In this document: piece by piece, positions 6,457 through 13,494 of the stretch
How positions within the stretch are numbered: the stretch's first letter is position 1
How the letters are laid out: each line of letters opens with the position of its first letter
DNA from: Nitrococcus sp.
Lineage (GTDB): Bacteria > Pseudomonadota > Gammaproteobacteria > Nitrococcales > Nitrococcaceae
Direction: 5' to 3'
NCBI GenBank assembly: GCA_030452365.1
Contig: JAKDMK010000009.1
Span: forward strand, 1 to 17,807
DNA: 17,807 bases
Translations under genes and position numbers: made by a program
Notes under the pieces: model-generated
What the model was told of the DNA's origin: nothing
What the model saw: only the letters and a program-made list of their open reading frames with translations
Databases searched by the model: none

Positions 6457-7359
6457 ATGAACAAGCAAGCTCAGCGTGTCCTCACCGCGTTATGGCACAC
6501 CTTGCTCTTCTCGCGGCGGGTGCTCACGGGTTTCCTGGTGAACCATGGCATTCTGCTCGCCGGCGGCGTTGGCTACAATGTGCTGCTCTCCATCGTGCCG
6601 CTGTTTGCAGTGTTCGTGGCCGTTCTCTCCCGCGTCGTCGATGAAGCGCAGCTGATTTCCACGATCCACGCTCAGGCCCAGCTGCTCGTCCCCGGAAACG
6701 CCGGTCTACTGGTGGAGACTGCCGAGCAGCTCATCGACGACAAAGTATACATCGGCGGCATCGGCTTTCTGGGGCTGTTATTTTTCAGCTCGCTGGCCTT
6801 TCGGATGCTGGAGGATGCAATCTCAATCATCTTCTACCGGCGTGCCCATCCTCATACTCGCCGCTTCTGGGTATCCGCGCTGCTGCCGTATATCTATGTG
6901 CTGGTCCTCGGGATCGGTGTGCTGGCACTAACGCTGCTCGTCGCCATCGTGAACCGCATCAGCGGGGGTGATCACGGCTTCTCTGTGGTGGACTTGAGGC
7001 TGAGCTGGGAGGCGGAGGCGGTGCTGTACGGATTCGGCTTCATCGGTATCGGGCTGCTGTTTACCTCCATCTACAAGGTGCTGCCGGTGGTGCGGATCGC
7101 GCTGCGCCGTGCGTTGGTCGGTGGGTTCATCGCCGCGGTGCTCTGGGAGCTGAGCTTGTGGGTCCTGGTCTACTACTTCGAGAACATCTCTCTGGTAAAC
7201 ACTGTCTACGGTTCCTTCGCCACACTGATTGTGGTGCTGCTGAGCTTCGAGGTCGGGGCTGTCATCGTATTGCTCGGGGCGCAGGTGATCGCTGAGCTAG
7301 AGCGCAGTGCGGCGGCGGGGGTGGCGTGGTACGAGGAGGCCGACGAGGCGGACCTCTGA
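6457..7359 (+). CDS. YihY/BrkB-family inner-membrane protein
   Basis: The 300-residue product matches the YihY/UPF0761 family, historically mis-called ribonuclease BN. Typical elements are AGGVGYNVLLSIVPLFAV (35-52), the amphipathic region after it, and the hallmark YGSFATLIVVLL (251-262) followed by a last membrane helix ending LLGAQVIAELER. Six membrane segments are visible at about 32-58, 98-118, 139-165, 186-207, 218-240 and 251-279. E. coli YihY is about 290 residues, so this is full length. The biochemical role of the family is unsettled. Only a weak ribosome binding site precedes the ATG. It is monocistronic and convergent with the COG4315 gene. Confidence 0.9.
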   Translation: MNKQAQRVLTALWHTLLFSRRVLTGFLVNHGILLAGGVGYNVLLSIVPLFAVFVAVLSRVVDEAQLISTIHAQAQLLVPGNAGLLVETAEQLIDDKVYIGGIGFLGLLFFSSLAFRMLEDAISIIFYRRAHPHTRRFWVSALLPYIYVLVLGIGVLALTLLVAIVNRISGGDHGFSVVDLRLSWEAEAVLYGFGFIGIGLLFTSIYKVLPVVRIALRRALVGGFIAAVLWELSLWVLVYYFENISLVNTVYGSFATLIVVLLSFEVGAVIVLLGAQVIAELERSAAAGVAWYEEADEADL

Positions 7360-7776
7360 TCCGTCACCGCAGACCGACGCGACCCTGTTATAGCCCGATC
7401 AAACCTCGCGGTCCGACCGACCCCGCGCCGTCCGGCATCGCGGCGAATTCCTGCGTGCGCAGCCGCTCCTAGCCTTCTCCGGAGATTAATCCGGTTCAGC
7501 GGTACCGCACCTCCGCGGATCCCCCTATGCAACCGCAGGGGGCATGGTCGCAAGCAACCGCGTGGACCAGGTCATCGCCAGAAGGAAGCACTTGTGCGGG
7601 AAATCCGTGATCACGCGAGCCGAAACTCCAGAGCGCCGGCGCGCGTAAACGGTGGGCGGTAGGCTGAGCGTCTGTTGGAGCGGCGCGAGTCCGAATCACG
7701 CGGGTACAGATGCCGCGGAACCGGGCTCACGCCGCTCTAACACAGTCGATGCATCCGTGCGAGATCGATTTGAGGA
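7360..7776. other. 417-bp spacer between convergent genes
   Basis: No gene is supported. A small hairpin (CCCCCT at 7521-7526, AGGGGG at 7537-7542, 10-base loop) is the only clear structure and has no T-run. Short frames on both strands show no recognisable motif. Confidence 0.5.
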
Positions 7777-8283
7777 TCAATAGCCTCCTTCCATGTTGCC
7801 GCCACCGGTCGATTCGCCTGCTGTCTGATGGCTGACTTTCGTGCCGTCCGGCCGGACCAGATACCACTCGCCGCCGAAGCCCTTGACGTCCTGCCCGGTC
7901 GGCCCGCCAGCTCCGGTATCGCGAACGAACAGATACAAAGGCCAGCCGTTGTAAGTGAGCTGCTCCGCGCCGTCCTTGCGCTCGATGGTCTGAATCAGTC
8001 TCTCGTGGACCATCTCGCCTTCCTTGGTCACTGCACCCGCCGTGGTCGCCGGCGGCCAGACTTCCGCGCACTTGCTATAGCAGGTGCTTTCACTGGAGCC
8101 TTGCTTATCAGCTGTAAACATATAGACGGCCTGACCCTCGCCGGTGACAAGATACTTGCCATACATGTCGCTTTGCTCGACCGCCAGTTTGTTCATATCC
8201 TGGCCCTTCGCCATCGCTGGGGGTGCCGCGACCAAAAGTGCCGCACTGAGCGCGCCGAGGATGTAACCCATTCGATTCGACAT
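7777..8283 (-). CDS. Periplasmic COG4315-family protein
   Basis: The 168-residue protein carries the secreted-repeat family pattern (COG4315, Lipoprotein_15). Its first repeat is YLVTGEGQAVYMFTADK (44-60) followed by STCYSKCAEVWPP (66-78), and its second is YNGWPLYLFVRD (111-122) followed by GFGGEWYLVRPDG (135-147). The two Cys in CYSKC are typical. Residues 1-25 form a signal peptide ending AMA; there is no lipobox Cys, so it should be soluble in the periplasm and not a lipoprotein. The function of the family is not established. GGAGG six bases before the ATG supports the start. The Gly-rich C-terminal tail (GESTGGGNMEGGY) is unstructured. Confidence 0.88.
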   Translation of the reverse strand: MSNRMGYILGALSAALLVAAPPAMAKGQDMNKLAVEQSDMYGKYLVTGEGQAVYMFTADKQGSSESTCYSKCAEVWPPATTAGAVTKEGEMVHERLIQTIERKDGAEQLTYNGWPLYLFVRDTGAGGPTGQDVKGFGGEWYLVRPDGTKVSHQTAGESTGGGNMEGGY

Positions 8284-8867
8284 TATCTGCCTCCATTAAG
8301 ATTTCGACGTGCGATTCTCCATACGCACCGTTCGGACAATAGGTCGCGTGGACGCCGAATTCCAGCCCCCCTCGGAGCAATTCGCAGTAAATTACGGGAA
8401 TACCCTTAGGCGCGTCCGCGCAATGCCGCAAACGAATGCGCGCATAGTTTCACCAACGATGCGAACGGTGCGATGCGCCGGTTTTTATCGCTTCGAGATG
8501 GGTGGTACCGCGCAGCGCCGGAAAGGCCCCCGTGATCGAAGGTTACGTCCCTTACAGCTTGGCCTCGATCCAAGAGCCGCGCTGACGGACCTACCGGTTG
8601 GAGACGACCCAAAGCCCGCAGTTCGCCGATTCGAAATATCGCGCGACTGCGGCACGCCAGCGTGTGGTGTACCAGGCGAGGAACTTGTAAGCCTCGATGA
8701 GGTTCTCAGTATCCAGGGGATCAGCAACGTTCCAGACGCGTGGCGTAACGCCTGCGCGCGGGTCGATCTCGGTGCCGCGCACCGCAAAATACTTGCGCTC
8801 GTTCTATGCGGACGCCGGATGCGCAATTCCGCGATTAGATATCCCATGCAATGGAGGCATATGGCTG
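8284..8867. other. 584-bp spacer upstream of the DUF502 gene
   Basis: It lies between divergently transcribed genes and must hold both promoters, but no convincing -35/-10 pair stands out. A minus-strand stretch open from 8803 to 8591 reads NERKYFAVRGTEIDPRAG, then TENLIEAYKFLAWYTTRW, ending at TAG. It looks protein-like but has only a GTG start (8782) and no family I recognise; it may be a gene remnant. Long plus-strand frames here are GC-driven. Confidence 0.45.
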
Positions 8868-9503
8868 ATGAACACGGTCGTGCGAACACTCAGACATACT
8901 TTTTTCTCCGGGCTCTTGGTCGTGCTCCCGATACTGCTGAGCATTGCTTTTATCGCTTGGCTCTTTCGCATCGCGGAATCGATCTTCGGCGGCATACCAC
9001 GGCTGCTGCTTCCCGTGGGCTGGCATTTTCCCGGCCTTGGCATCCTATGCGCAGTCGTCGTGATCCTGCTGGTCGGCGCGTTTATGCACGCCGGGACATT
9101 CAATCGTCTGGTAGACCGCGGCGAGCGACTACTCGTGCGCATCCCGATCGTCAAGACGCTGTATCAGGGCGTGCGCGATCTGCTCGGCTTCTTCTCGAGC
9201 ACGGGCAAGAGCGGCGACCTCAAGCACGCGGTGCTGGTCGAGCTGCAGGAGAGCGTTCATGTGATAGGTTTCGTGACCACCGACTGTGCCGAGGAAGATT
9301 TCCCCGAGCTGCGGCACAGGGGCGAGGAGGGCAACATCATCGCGGTCTATATACAAACGAGCTACCAGTTGGGTGGGTACACGATCTATCTGCCCGCCAG
9401 CCGAGTGCGGAGACTCGATATCCCCGTCGAGGACGCGCTGAGCGTCGCTCTGACCGCGAACATGAAGCGGCCCCGGCGGGTGCAAAGGCGCACCAGCGGC
9501 TGA
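8868..9503 (+). CDS. DUF502 family membrane protein
   Basis: The 211-residue product has the DUF502 layout: a short N-terminus and a first membrane helix with SGLLVVLPILLSIAFIAWLF (14-33), a second helix at about 54-75 (GLGILCAVVVILLVGAFM), the conserved block RIPIVKTLYQGVRDL (91-105), a soluble domain with GFVTTD (134-139), and GGYTIYLPASRV (169-180) near the end. The function of the family is unknown; plant relatives are also membrane proteins. The frame is open further upstream, but family alignment and the GGAGG ten bases before ATG 8868 favour this start. The basic tail (RPRRVQRR) should lie in the cytoplasm. Confidence 0.85.
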   Translation: MNTVVRTLRHTFFSGLLVVLPILLSIAFIAWLFRIAESIFGGIPRLLLPVGWHFPGLGILCAVVVILLVGAFMHAGTFNRLVDRGERLLVRIPIVKTLYQGVRDLLGFFSSTGKSGDLKHAVLVELQESVHVIGFVTTDCAEEDFPELRHRGEEGNIIAVYIQTSYQLGGYTIYLPASRVRRLDIPVEDALSVALTANMKRPRRVQRRTSG

Positions 9504-9636
9504 GTCGGGATCCAGTCAATGGGTCTTCTTGCGTCATCGCGCTTTCCGCTCCGCGAGGAGCCAGCTTATCAAGTCGGACAGCGCGCTTGCCACGCATATG
9601 GCCCACGTCAGAGGAAAAATCCGCCCTGCAGGTCAT

Positions 9637-10132
9637 TAATGTCAGGTTGCGCGGCATTGCGAGGCCTACGGGGAACGCCGTATGTTGGGGCGGATAAACT
9701 CCGATGATCGACACTACGCCGCCCTTGGCAACCGCATTCACCGCCCACGCCAGCGCCGAGTGTCAGCTCGCGTATCGCCTGGACCGGATCATCCTGGTTG
9801 AAATCGATAGCCTCTGCGCCTTGGGCGCGCGCCATCTCGAGCCGTTGCGGCAAGGTATCCACCGCCAGCACGCGGCCGGCGCCCATGAGTTTCGCGCCGG
9901 CAATGGCGAACTGGCCCACAGCGCCACAGCCGAACACCGCTACGGCTTTGCCCGGCTCGATATCGGCCATGTCCGCGCCGAAGTAGCCGGTTGGGACGAC
10001 GTCGGAGAGGAGGATGGCGTCGCTGTCGGAGACCTCGTTCGGCAACGGGGCCATGTTGGTACTAGCGTAAGGGATGCGTGCGTGCTCGGCCTGCAGGCCG
10101 TCGAACGGACCAATGAGCTCGGGGAACTTTTC
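9637..10132 (-). pseudogene. Zinc-dependent alcohol dehydrogenase relic (COG1063 type)
   Basis: From the right, one frame reads EKFPELIGPFDGLQAEHARI, then ILLSDVVPTGYFGADMADIE and VAVFGCGAVGQFAIAGAKLM, the Rossmann GxGxxG region, continuing to RELTLG. Near 9755 the reading shifts to ALAWAVNAVAKGG, then SIIGVYPP and PRNLTL, which in intact relatives lies about 50 residues further on. So there is an internal deletion with frameshift. The zinc-binding N-terminal domain (roughly the first 130 residues) and the C-terminal end are absent. The likely parent is a glutathione-independent formaldehyde dehydrogenase-like protein. It cannot be functional. Confidence 0.8.
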
Positions 10133-10164
10133 AGCCCCAGCACGGCAAAGGCCGTCGCTCTGCG

Positions 10165-10335
10165 ATGCTTGCTGCCGCTAATGCCTGGGACCGGGTAGCG
10201 CAAGCTGTGGAGGAGGCGCCTACCTTGCTTGCGATTGATCTCGTGCGATTCGTCCAGGCCCCGCAGCGCCTTAAAGCGAAAATTTTGGAACAGGGCAAAC
10301 TTTTGCATGACGGGCGCGCAGGACGAACACCTTGA
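10165..10335 (+). pseudogene. C-terminal relic of an HI0073-like nucleotidyltransferase
   Basis: The plus-strand frame reads AWDRVAQAVEEAPTLLAIDL, then VRFVQAPQRLKAKILEQGKL, matching the C-terminal half of MNT-type nucleotidyltransferases (pattern DLVRLEEAPxRLxxRILEEGxVLYD, from memory). A stretch in another frame just before it (LFSPSTAKAVA, about 10127-10157) recalls the GSRARGTAKAVSDIDL core, implying a frameshift and small deletion through the active site. It abuts the alcohol dehydrogenase relic head to head. It is a second, distinct nucleotidyltransferase remnant besides the one at 4193. Confidence 0.55.
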
Positions 10336-10366
10336 GTGGCAGTCAATGAGCTTAGGGCCACCCCCG

Positions 10367-10843
10367 TCAAAACCCCTCATCGCTTGCGTCGGATGTAAAA
10401 ATGGGAGAAGTGACACTGAGCGCTGCTTCGGACAGAGATAAAACGCGCCCCTGGAATCGAACATCCCCGGATTGCTGTAGCTTGCGACAAAACGTCCCAT
10501 CGGCGGTCACAAACGGCCAATCGTTTTCCAGCGCTAAGGCCAGATAGACGCAATCATAGGCGGGATGATCAAGCTCAATTGCCAGCGAGGTGGCCGCTTC
10601 GAGCAGATGCCGCGTTGGTAGCAACTCGATATCCACCCCCTGCATTAGGCGTGCGGCTACGGCGGCTTCTTCCCTCGACAGTTCTCGTCGCCGAACCTTC
10701 TTCCAAAAGATGTTGGCGCATTCCGACATGAGCAGGTCCGGCGCGGCGAGCTGATTGCTTTCCAATAGACGTAAGGCGTCGGCACTACCTTCTTCATCGA
10801 CGAGCCACTTGACGGCTACGCTGGCATCGATAACAACCTTCAC
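10367..10843 (-). CDS. vapC: VapC-type PIN-domain toxin ribonuclease
   Basis: The 158-residue product is a PIN domain with the acidic set complete: Asp6 (VVIDASVAVKW), Glu41 (LLMSECANIFWK), Asp97 (HPAYDCVYLALA) and Asp115 (FVTADGTF). VapC toxins are Mg-dependent endoribonucleases that cut tRNA or rRNA. The start is GTG 10843, overlapping the antitoxin stop by four bases (GTGA), so translation is coupled. About 25 residues after the PIN fold (SLSEAALSVTSPIFTSDASD) make it longer than the usual 130-140 and may be a read-on tail. It is convergent with the nucleotidyltransferase relic. Confidence 0.88.
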   Translation of the reverse strand: MKVVIDASVAVKWLVDEEGSADALRLLESNQLAAPDLLMSECANIFWKKVRRRELSREEAAVAARLMQGVDIELLPTRHLLEAATSLAIELDHPAYDCVYLALALENDWPFVTADGTFCRKLQQSGDVRFQGRVLSLSEAALSVTSPIFTSDASDEGF

Positions 10844-11079
10844 CGCTGCTCGCGGCCTTCGCGCATCAGCACTTCGGCTGGCGTATGTTGGCGACCGCTG
10901 GTCATCGCGCGCAACGTGGCGGCCAATTCGCTAAACGAAGGCTCAATCTCGCTGGCCAACGCCTGGCGCAGGATTTCCCGATGTTCCGCTTCGGCAGAAC
11001 GGCCATGTAGGGCGGCGCGGCGTTTCAGCCTCACGATAAGGTCTTCTTCAAGATTGCGAACGTGCAGACTGCCGGGCAT
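10840..11079 (-). CDS. vapB: FitA/VapB-type ribbon-helix-helix antitoxin
   Basis: The 79-residue product opens with a FitA-like ribbon-helix-helix DNA-binding segment (SLHVRNLEEDLIVRLKRRAA, then HGRSAEAEHREILRQALA, residues 4-42). The remaining tail (PSFSELAATLRAMTSG, then TPAEVLMREGREQ) would bind and block the PIN toxin. Such proteins form an octameric complex with VapC that represses their own promoter. GGGAG seven bases before the ATG supports the start. An AT-rich stretch (gatatatttggg) about 40-55 bp upstream is a likely -10 region, consistent with autoregulation. Confidence 0.87.
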   Translation of the reverse strand: MPGSLHVRNLEEDLIVRLKRRAALHGRSAEAEHREILRQALASEIEPSFSELAATLRAMTSGRQHTPAEVLMREGREQR

Positions 11080-11741
11080 GACGTAACTCCCATCGTGATT
11101 GATAGTTTCGTTCCCAAATATATCACACTCCTCGGCATTCAGTCACCAACCGAAGCGCGTCGTCGCCGAAATCCGGCGGGCTCGTCCAGGCGTGGCTGTT
11201 GAGAAAGTGACCGGGCTTACCGAGCAGGCCCAGCGCGAGTGTTGGATCCGGCTTGAATGAACCGCCCGAACCCTCACCGCTTGCGGCTGCGCAGCGGTGT
11301 CATAGCGTATGTACCGAGCAGGGCTGCAACCAGCGGCAATAGCGAGTCTGCTCGGGGGGATTCCCATTTCTTTTCTTCTGGTTGGGCTCGGAAGTGCAGT
11401 AGCGGCTGGTTCGTCTTACGGCCTTTGGAGACGTTGGAAGAGGGAGCGATGAGCACGCTGCCTATCCCGCTCGGCCGGCCCGGCTCCGTATCGCGTCGCT
11501 CGGCGCTACGCTAGGCCGCTGAGAAGACGATTCTCGATACGCCGGCAATTCGTCGATCCGCCAACCGCTCGCCTCCATAGCCCCATCCGCACGAATCCCT
11601 GCATTTCCCTCTCTTTGACGGCTTCATCGAGCCGCGTCCGATAATGCTCGGGAACGGACGTCTGACGACCTACTGGATTGATTTACGTTCGCTCCACCCG
11701 CATTGGGTTAGGAAACCGATGTAGGTACGCAGGAGGAAGCC
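11080..11741. other. 662-bp spacer with possible gene debris
   Basis: No intact gene is supported. On the minus strand a frame open from 11299 to 11123 reads FKPDPTLALGLLGKPGHFLN, then SHAWTSPPDFGDDALRLVTE; it looks protein-like but has no start and no family I know. A second minus-strand frame (start 11456, end 11274) ends in a hydrophobic helix plus basic tail (SLLPLVAALLGTYAMTPLRSRKR region). A third reads through the 42-bp repeat and on as LDEAVKEREMQGFVRMGLWR. Together they suggest rearranged fragments. Confidence 0.4.
11632..11673. repeat. Dispersed 42-bp repeat, copy 2
   Basis: It is 40/42 identical to 5756-5797 and in the same orientation, 5.9 kb away. On the minus strand the reading VGRQTSVPEHYRTR continues here as an open frame of about 40 more codons with protein-like composition, whereas copy 1 diverges right after the repeat. 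It ends 68 bp upstream of the next gene. Confidence 0.75.
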
Positions 11742-12533
11742 ATGCCAAAGGACACCGGCGGTGCGACAGTCAAAATCTTGGAGCAAGGTAATATCTACTT
11801 CATGTATCGCCCCAAAGTGGCGAAGAAGGCAGGAGCCGAGGATATTGAAGCCGAGGATAGCGGCGATGTCGGCCGCTTCTACATGGTATTGAAGCCGGAT
11901 GGGCGGACGCTCTATCGGCTGTTCGTCCTCGGCCGCAAGCGCATGCCGAATGTGAGGGAGCACGAGCGCAGCTGGGGATTCGTCGCGATGGTGAGTGACG
12001 ATCCGAAGGAGCTGGAGCAGGAGCTCCAAGGGCACACCTACAGCACCAAGACACGCGGACAACGCCAGCAGCCGACGACCCGGCCAGCCGGCGAGGGCTC
12101 CTATGCCATCGCGGCCATTGGCAACCGCCGCCAAGCGCACCTGATCTACGTGCTGGAGCTGCCGCGGGATCGCGGCGAGGTACAGAAGGAGCTCGGGATC
12201 AAGACGGAAGCGAGCTTCGCCTTGTCGATCAAGAACCCGGAGAAGGGCCAGCGCACGGCCGGTGGTCTTAAGGAAGCGCAGCAAGCCGATTATCCGAAAC
12301 CGCTGCAGGAGCGGTTCCGTAACCGCCGGTTCGACACAGAGCACCCCGAGCTGCTGGATTATGAAGGGGCTGAGATCATATTGGTAGGCGCCCGCACCGA
12401 TCCCGAAGAGGCGTACGGGCTAGACTTGGAGCCAGAGCAAGAGGATCAAGGGACCGCGGATATCATCAAGGATCTGCGCATGGTGCAATCGCGCCACCCG
12501 ATTGAACCGCTGTTCCGCGGCGAGTGGCGCTGA
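11742..12533 (+). CDS. Conserved-looking protein of unknown function
   Basis: The 263-residue product has no signal peptide or membrane helix and is rich in charged residues. Two recognisable zones are a beta-type N-terminal region (EQGNIYFMYRPKV, then GRFYMVLKPDGRTLYRLFVL) and a middle region (TYSTKTRGQRQQPTTRPAGEG, followed by AHLIYVLELP). Acidic stretches (DIEAEDSGD near 35; LDLEPEQEDQG near 230) may be linkers. AGGAGG five bases before the ATG supports the start. Codon use is regular throughout, so it is probably real. I do not recognise the family and assign no function. Confidence 0.75.
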   Translation: MPKDTGGATVKILEQGNIYFMYRPKVAKKAGAEDIEAEDSGDVGRFYMVLKPDGRTLYRLFVLGRKRMPNVREHERSWGFVAMVSDDPKELEQELQGHTYSTKTRGQRQQPTTRPAGEGSYAIAAIGNRRQAHLIYVLELPRDRGEVQKELGIKTEASFALSIKNPEKGQRTAGGLKEAQQADYPKPLQERFRNRRFDTEHPELLDYEGAEIILVGARTDPEEAYGLDLEPEQEDQGTADIIKDLRMVQSRHPIEPLFRGEWR

Positions 12534-12798
12534 GGGTTCCCCGCTTCAGGCCGCTGGCTGGCTGCCGGCAGGCGGTTGTAGATGAGCGCAGGCGTCTCCC
12601 GGTGATGTTGCTTGACCCGCGACACCAGCTTCGATGCTCTGTCCGGGTGTAAGCGTTGCGGCGTGTCCACCGGCTATTGTTCTCGGCAGTGCCGTTGCTC
12701 CGGCACCTGCACCCTCGCTGCCCCCGGGCTCGCTTCAACTGGGGGCATCAGGGAAGGCGCCACGGCAGTGGGCAGGGCCGCGATGGCAGATCCGCCTC
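12534..12798. other. 265-bp gap between convergent genes
   Basis: The gap contains a short hairpin (GTGCCG at 12689-12694, CGGCAC at 12701-12706) that could end transcription from either side, though no T-run follows. A minus-strand frame from 12670 reads HPDRASKLVSRVKQHHRETP, then ALIYNRLPAASQ; it looks protein-like but is unidentified and overlaps the end of the plus-strand gene. Confidence 0.4.
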
Positions 12799-13494
12799 CT
12801 ACCCCAGCCCGGTCAGAAAATCAGCAAATCCTCCGGTGGCCCTGCCCTGCAGGCGTCCGGAGGTTTTCACGCGGCAGGAATCAGTGGCCAGGACGGCATA
12901 GCCGCGTTCCCTGGCCTGGACAACGAAGTCGCGGTCCTCGTGCAGGCCCTCGTCCCTGAAACCGCCAAGCCCGGCAAAAACACTGGCACGAAAACCCAAG
13001 TTGGCACCGTGGATGTGGGGGTGGTCCTCGATCAGCTGGTGGGAGACCAACCAGCGCTGCAGGGTGTGCTTGCCCAAGTCGATGCTTCTGGGCTCCACGG
13101 TGCCGACCACCACGTGGGCACCTCCAACTGCGAGCTCGTGTTGGCGCTCGATCCAGTGTGTCGGGACCTCGCTGTCAGCATCCGTGTTGGCAATCCACAG
13201 CGTATCTGCGGGCACGCGCGCCTGGGAGCAGGCCGCAGCGATGCCTGCATTGCGCGCGGTTCCCACCCGGCCGGCCAAAACACTGACCGTGCGCACGCCG
13301 GGGCAGCCTGACAGCAGTACCCTTGAATTGTCCGTGGTGGCGTCAAGCACAACGGTGATGGAAACCAACACGGCAGGATTGCTCCGGGCGAAGCGCTCCC
13401 TTGCGGCTTCGAGGGCTGTCAGTGCCGCGGGGAGCAATTCAGCCTCATCCCTGGCGGGAAGGACCACGGCGATCTCCGAGATGGGAATGCTCAC
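12799..13494 (-). CDS. GT2 glycosyltransferase of a three-gene cassette
   Basis: The 231-residue cytoplasmic enzyme has the family 2 layout: VVLPARDEAELLPAAL (10-25), an acceptor of nucleotide sugar at VVLDATTDNS (48-57), the DxD motif in NTDADSEVP (103-111), the acceptor-side block IHGANLGFR (161-169) and the catalytic-base region HEDRDFV (185-191). The end TSGRLQGRATGGFADFL is characteristic of the subgroup found beside PIG-L deacetylases. It starts at GTG 13494, overlapping the upstream stop by four bases, so it is translationally coupled. There are no membrane helices, unlike processive synthases. Donor and acceptor are unknown. Confidence 0.87.
   Translation of the reverse strand: MSIPISEIAVVLPARDEAELLPAALTALEAARERFARSNPAVLVSITVVLDATTDNSRVLLSGCPGVRTVSVLAGRVGTARNAGIAAACSQARVPADTLWIANTDADSEVPTHWIERQHELAVGGAHVVVGTVEPRSIDLGKHTLQRWLVSHQLIEDHPHIHGANLGFRASVFAGLGGFRDEGLHEDRDFVVQARERGYAVLATDSCRVKTSGRLQGRATGGFADFLTGLG

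Noticed and set aside
7521..7542. Small hairpin considered as a terminator for the YihY-family gene
   Set aside because: It is 160 bp past the stop, has a 10-base loop, a 6-bp stem and no T-run.
8309..9697. 462-codon plus-strand open frame
   Set aside because: It spans the antisense of one gene and overlaps the DUF502 gene in another frame; its composition is Arg/Pro/Ala-rich with no motif, typical of GC-rich shadow frames.
9704..10198. 164-codon plus-strand open frame
   Set aside because: It is antisense to the alcohol dehydrogenase relic; only its last part touches the nucleotidyltransferase relic.
11670..12344. 224-codon minus-strand open frame
   Set aside because: It is antisense to the 263-residue gene that has a strong AGGAGG ribosome binding site; no motif of its own.
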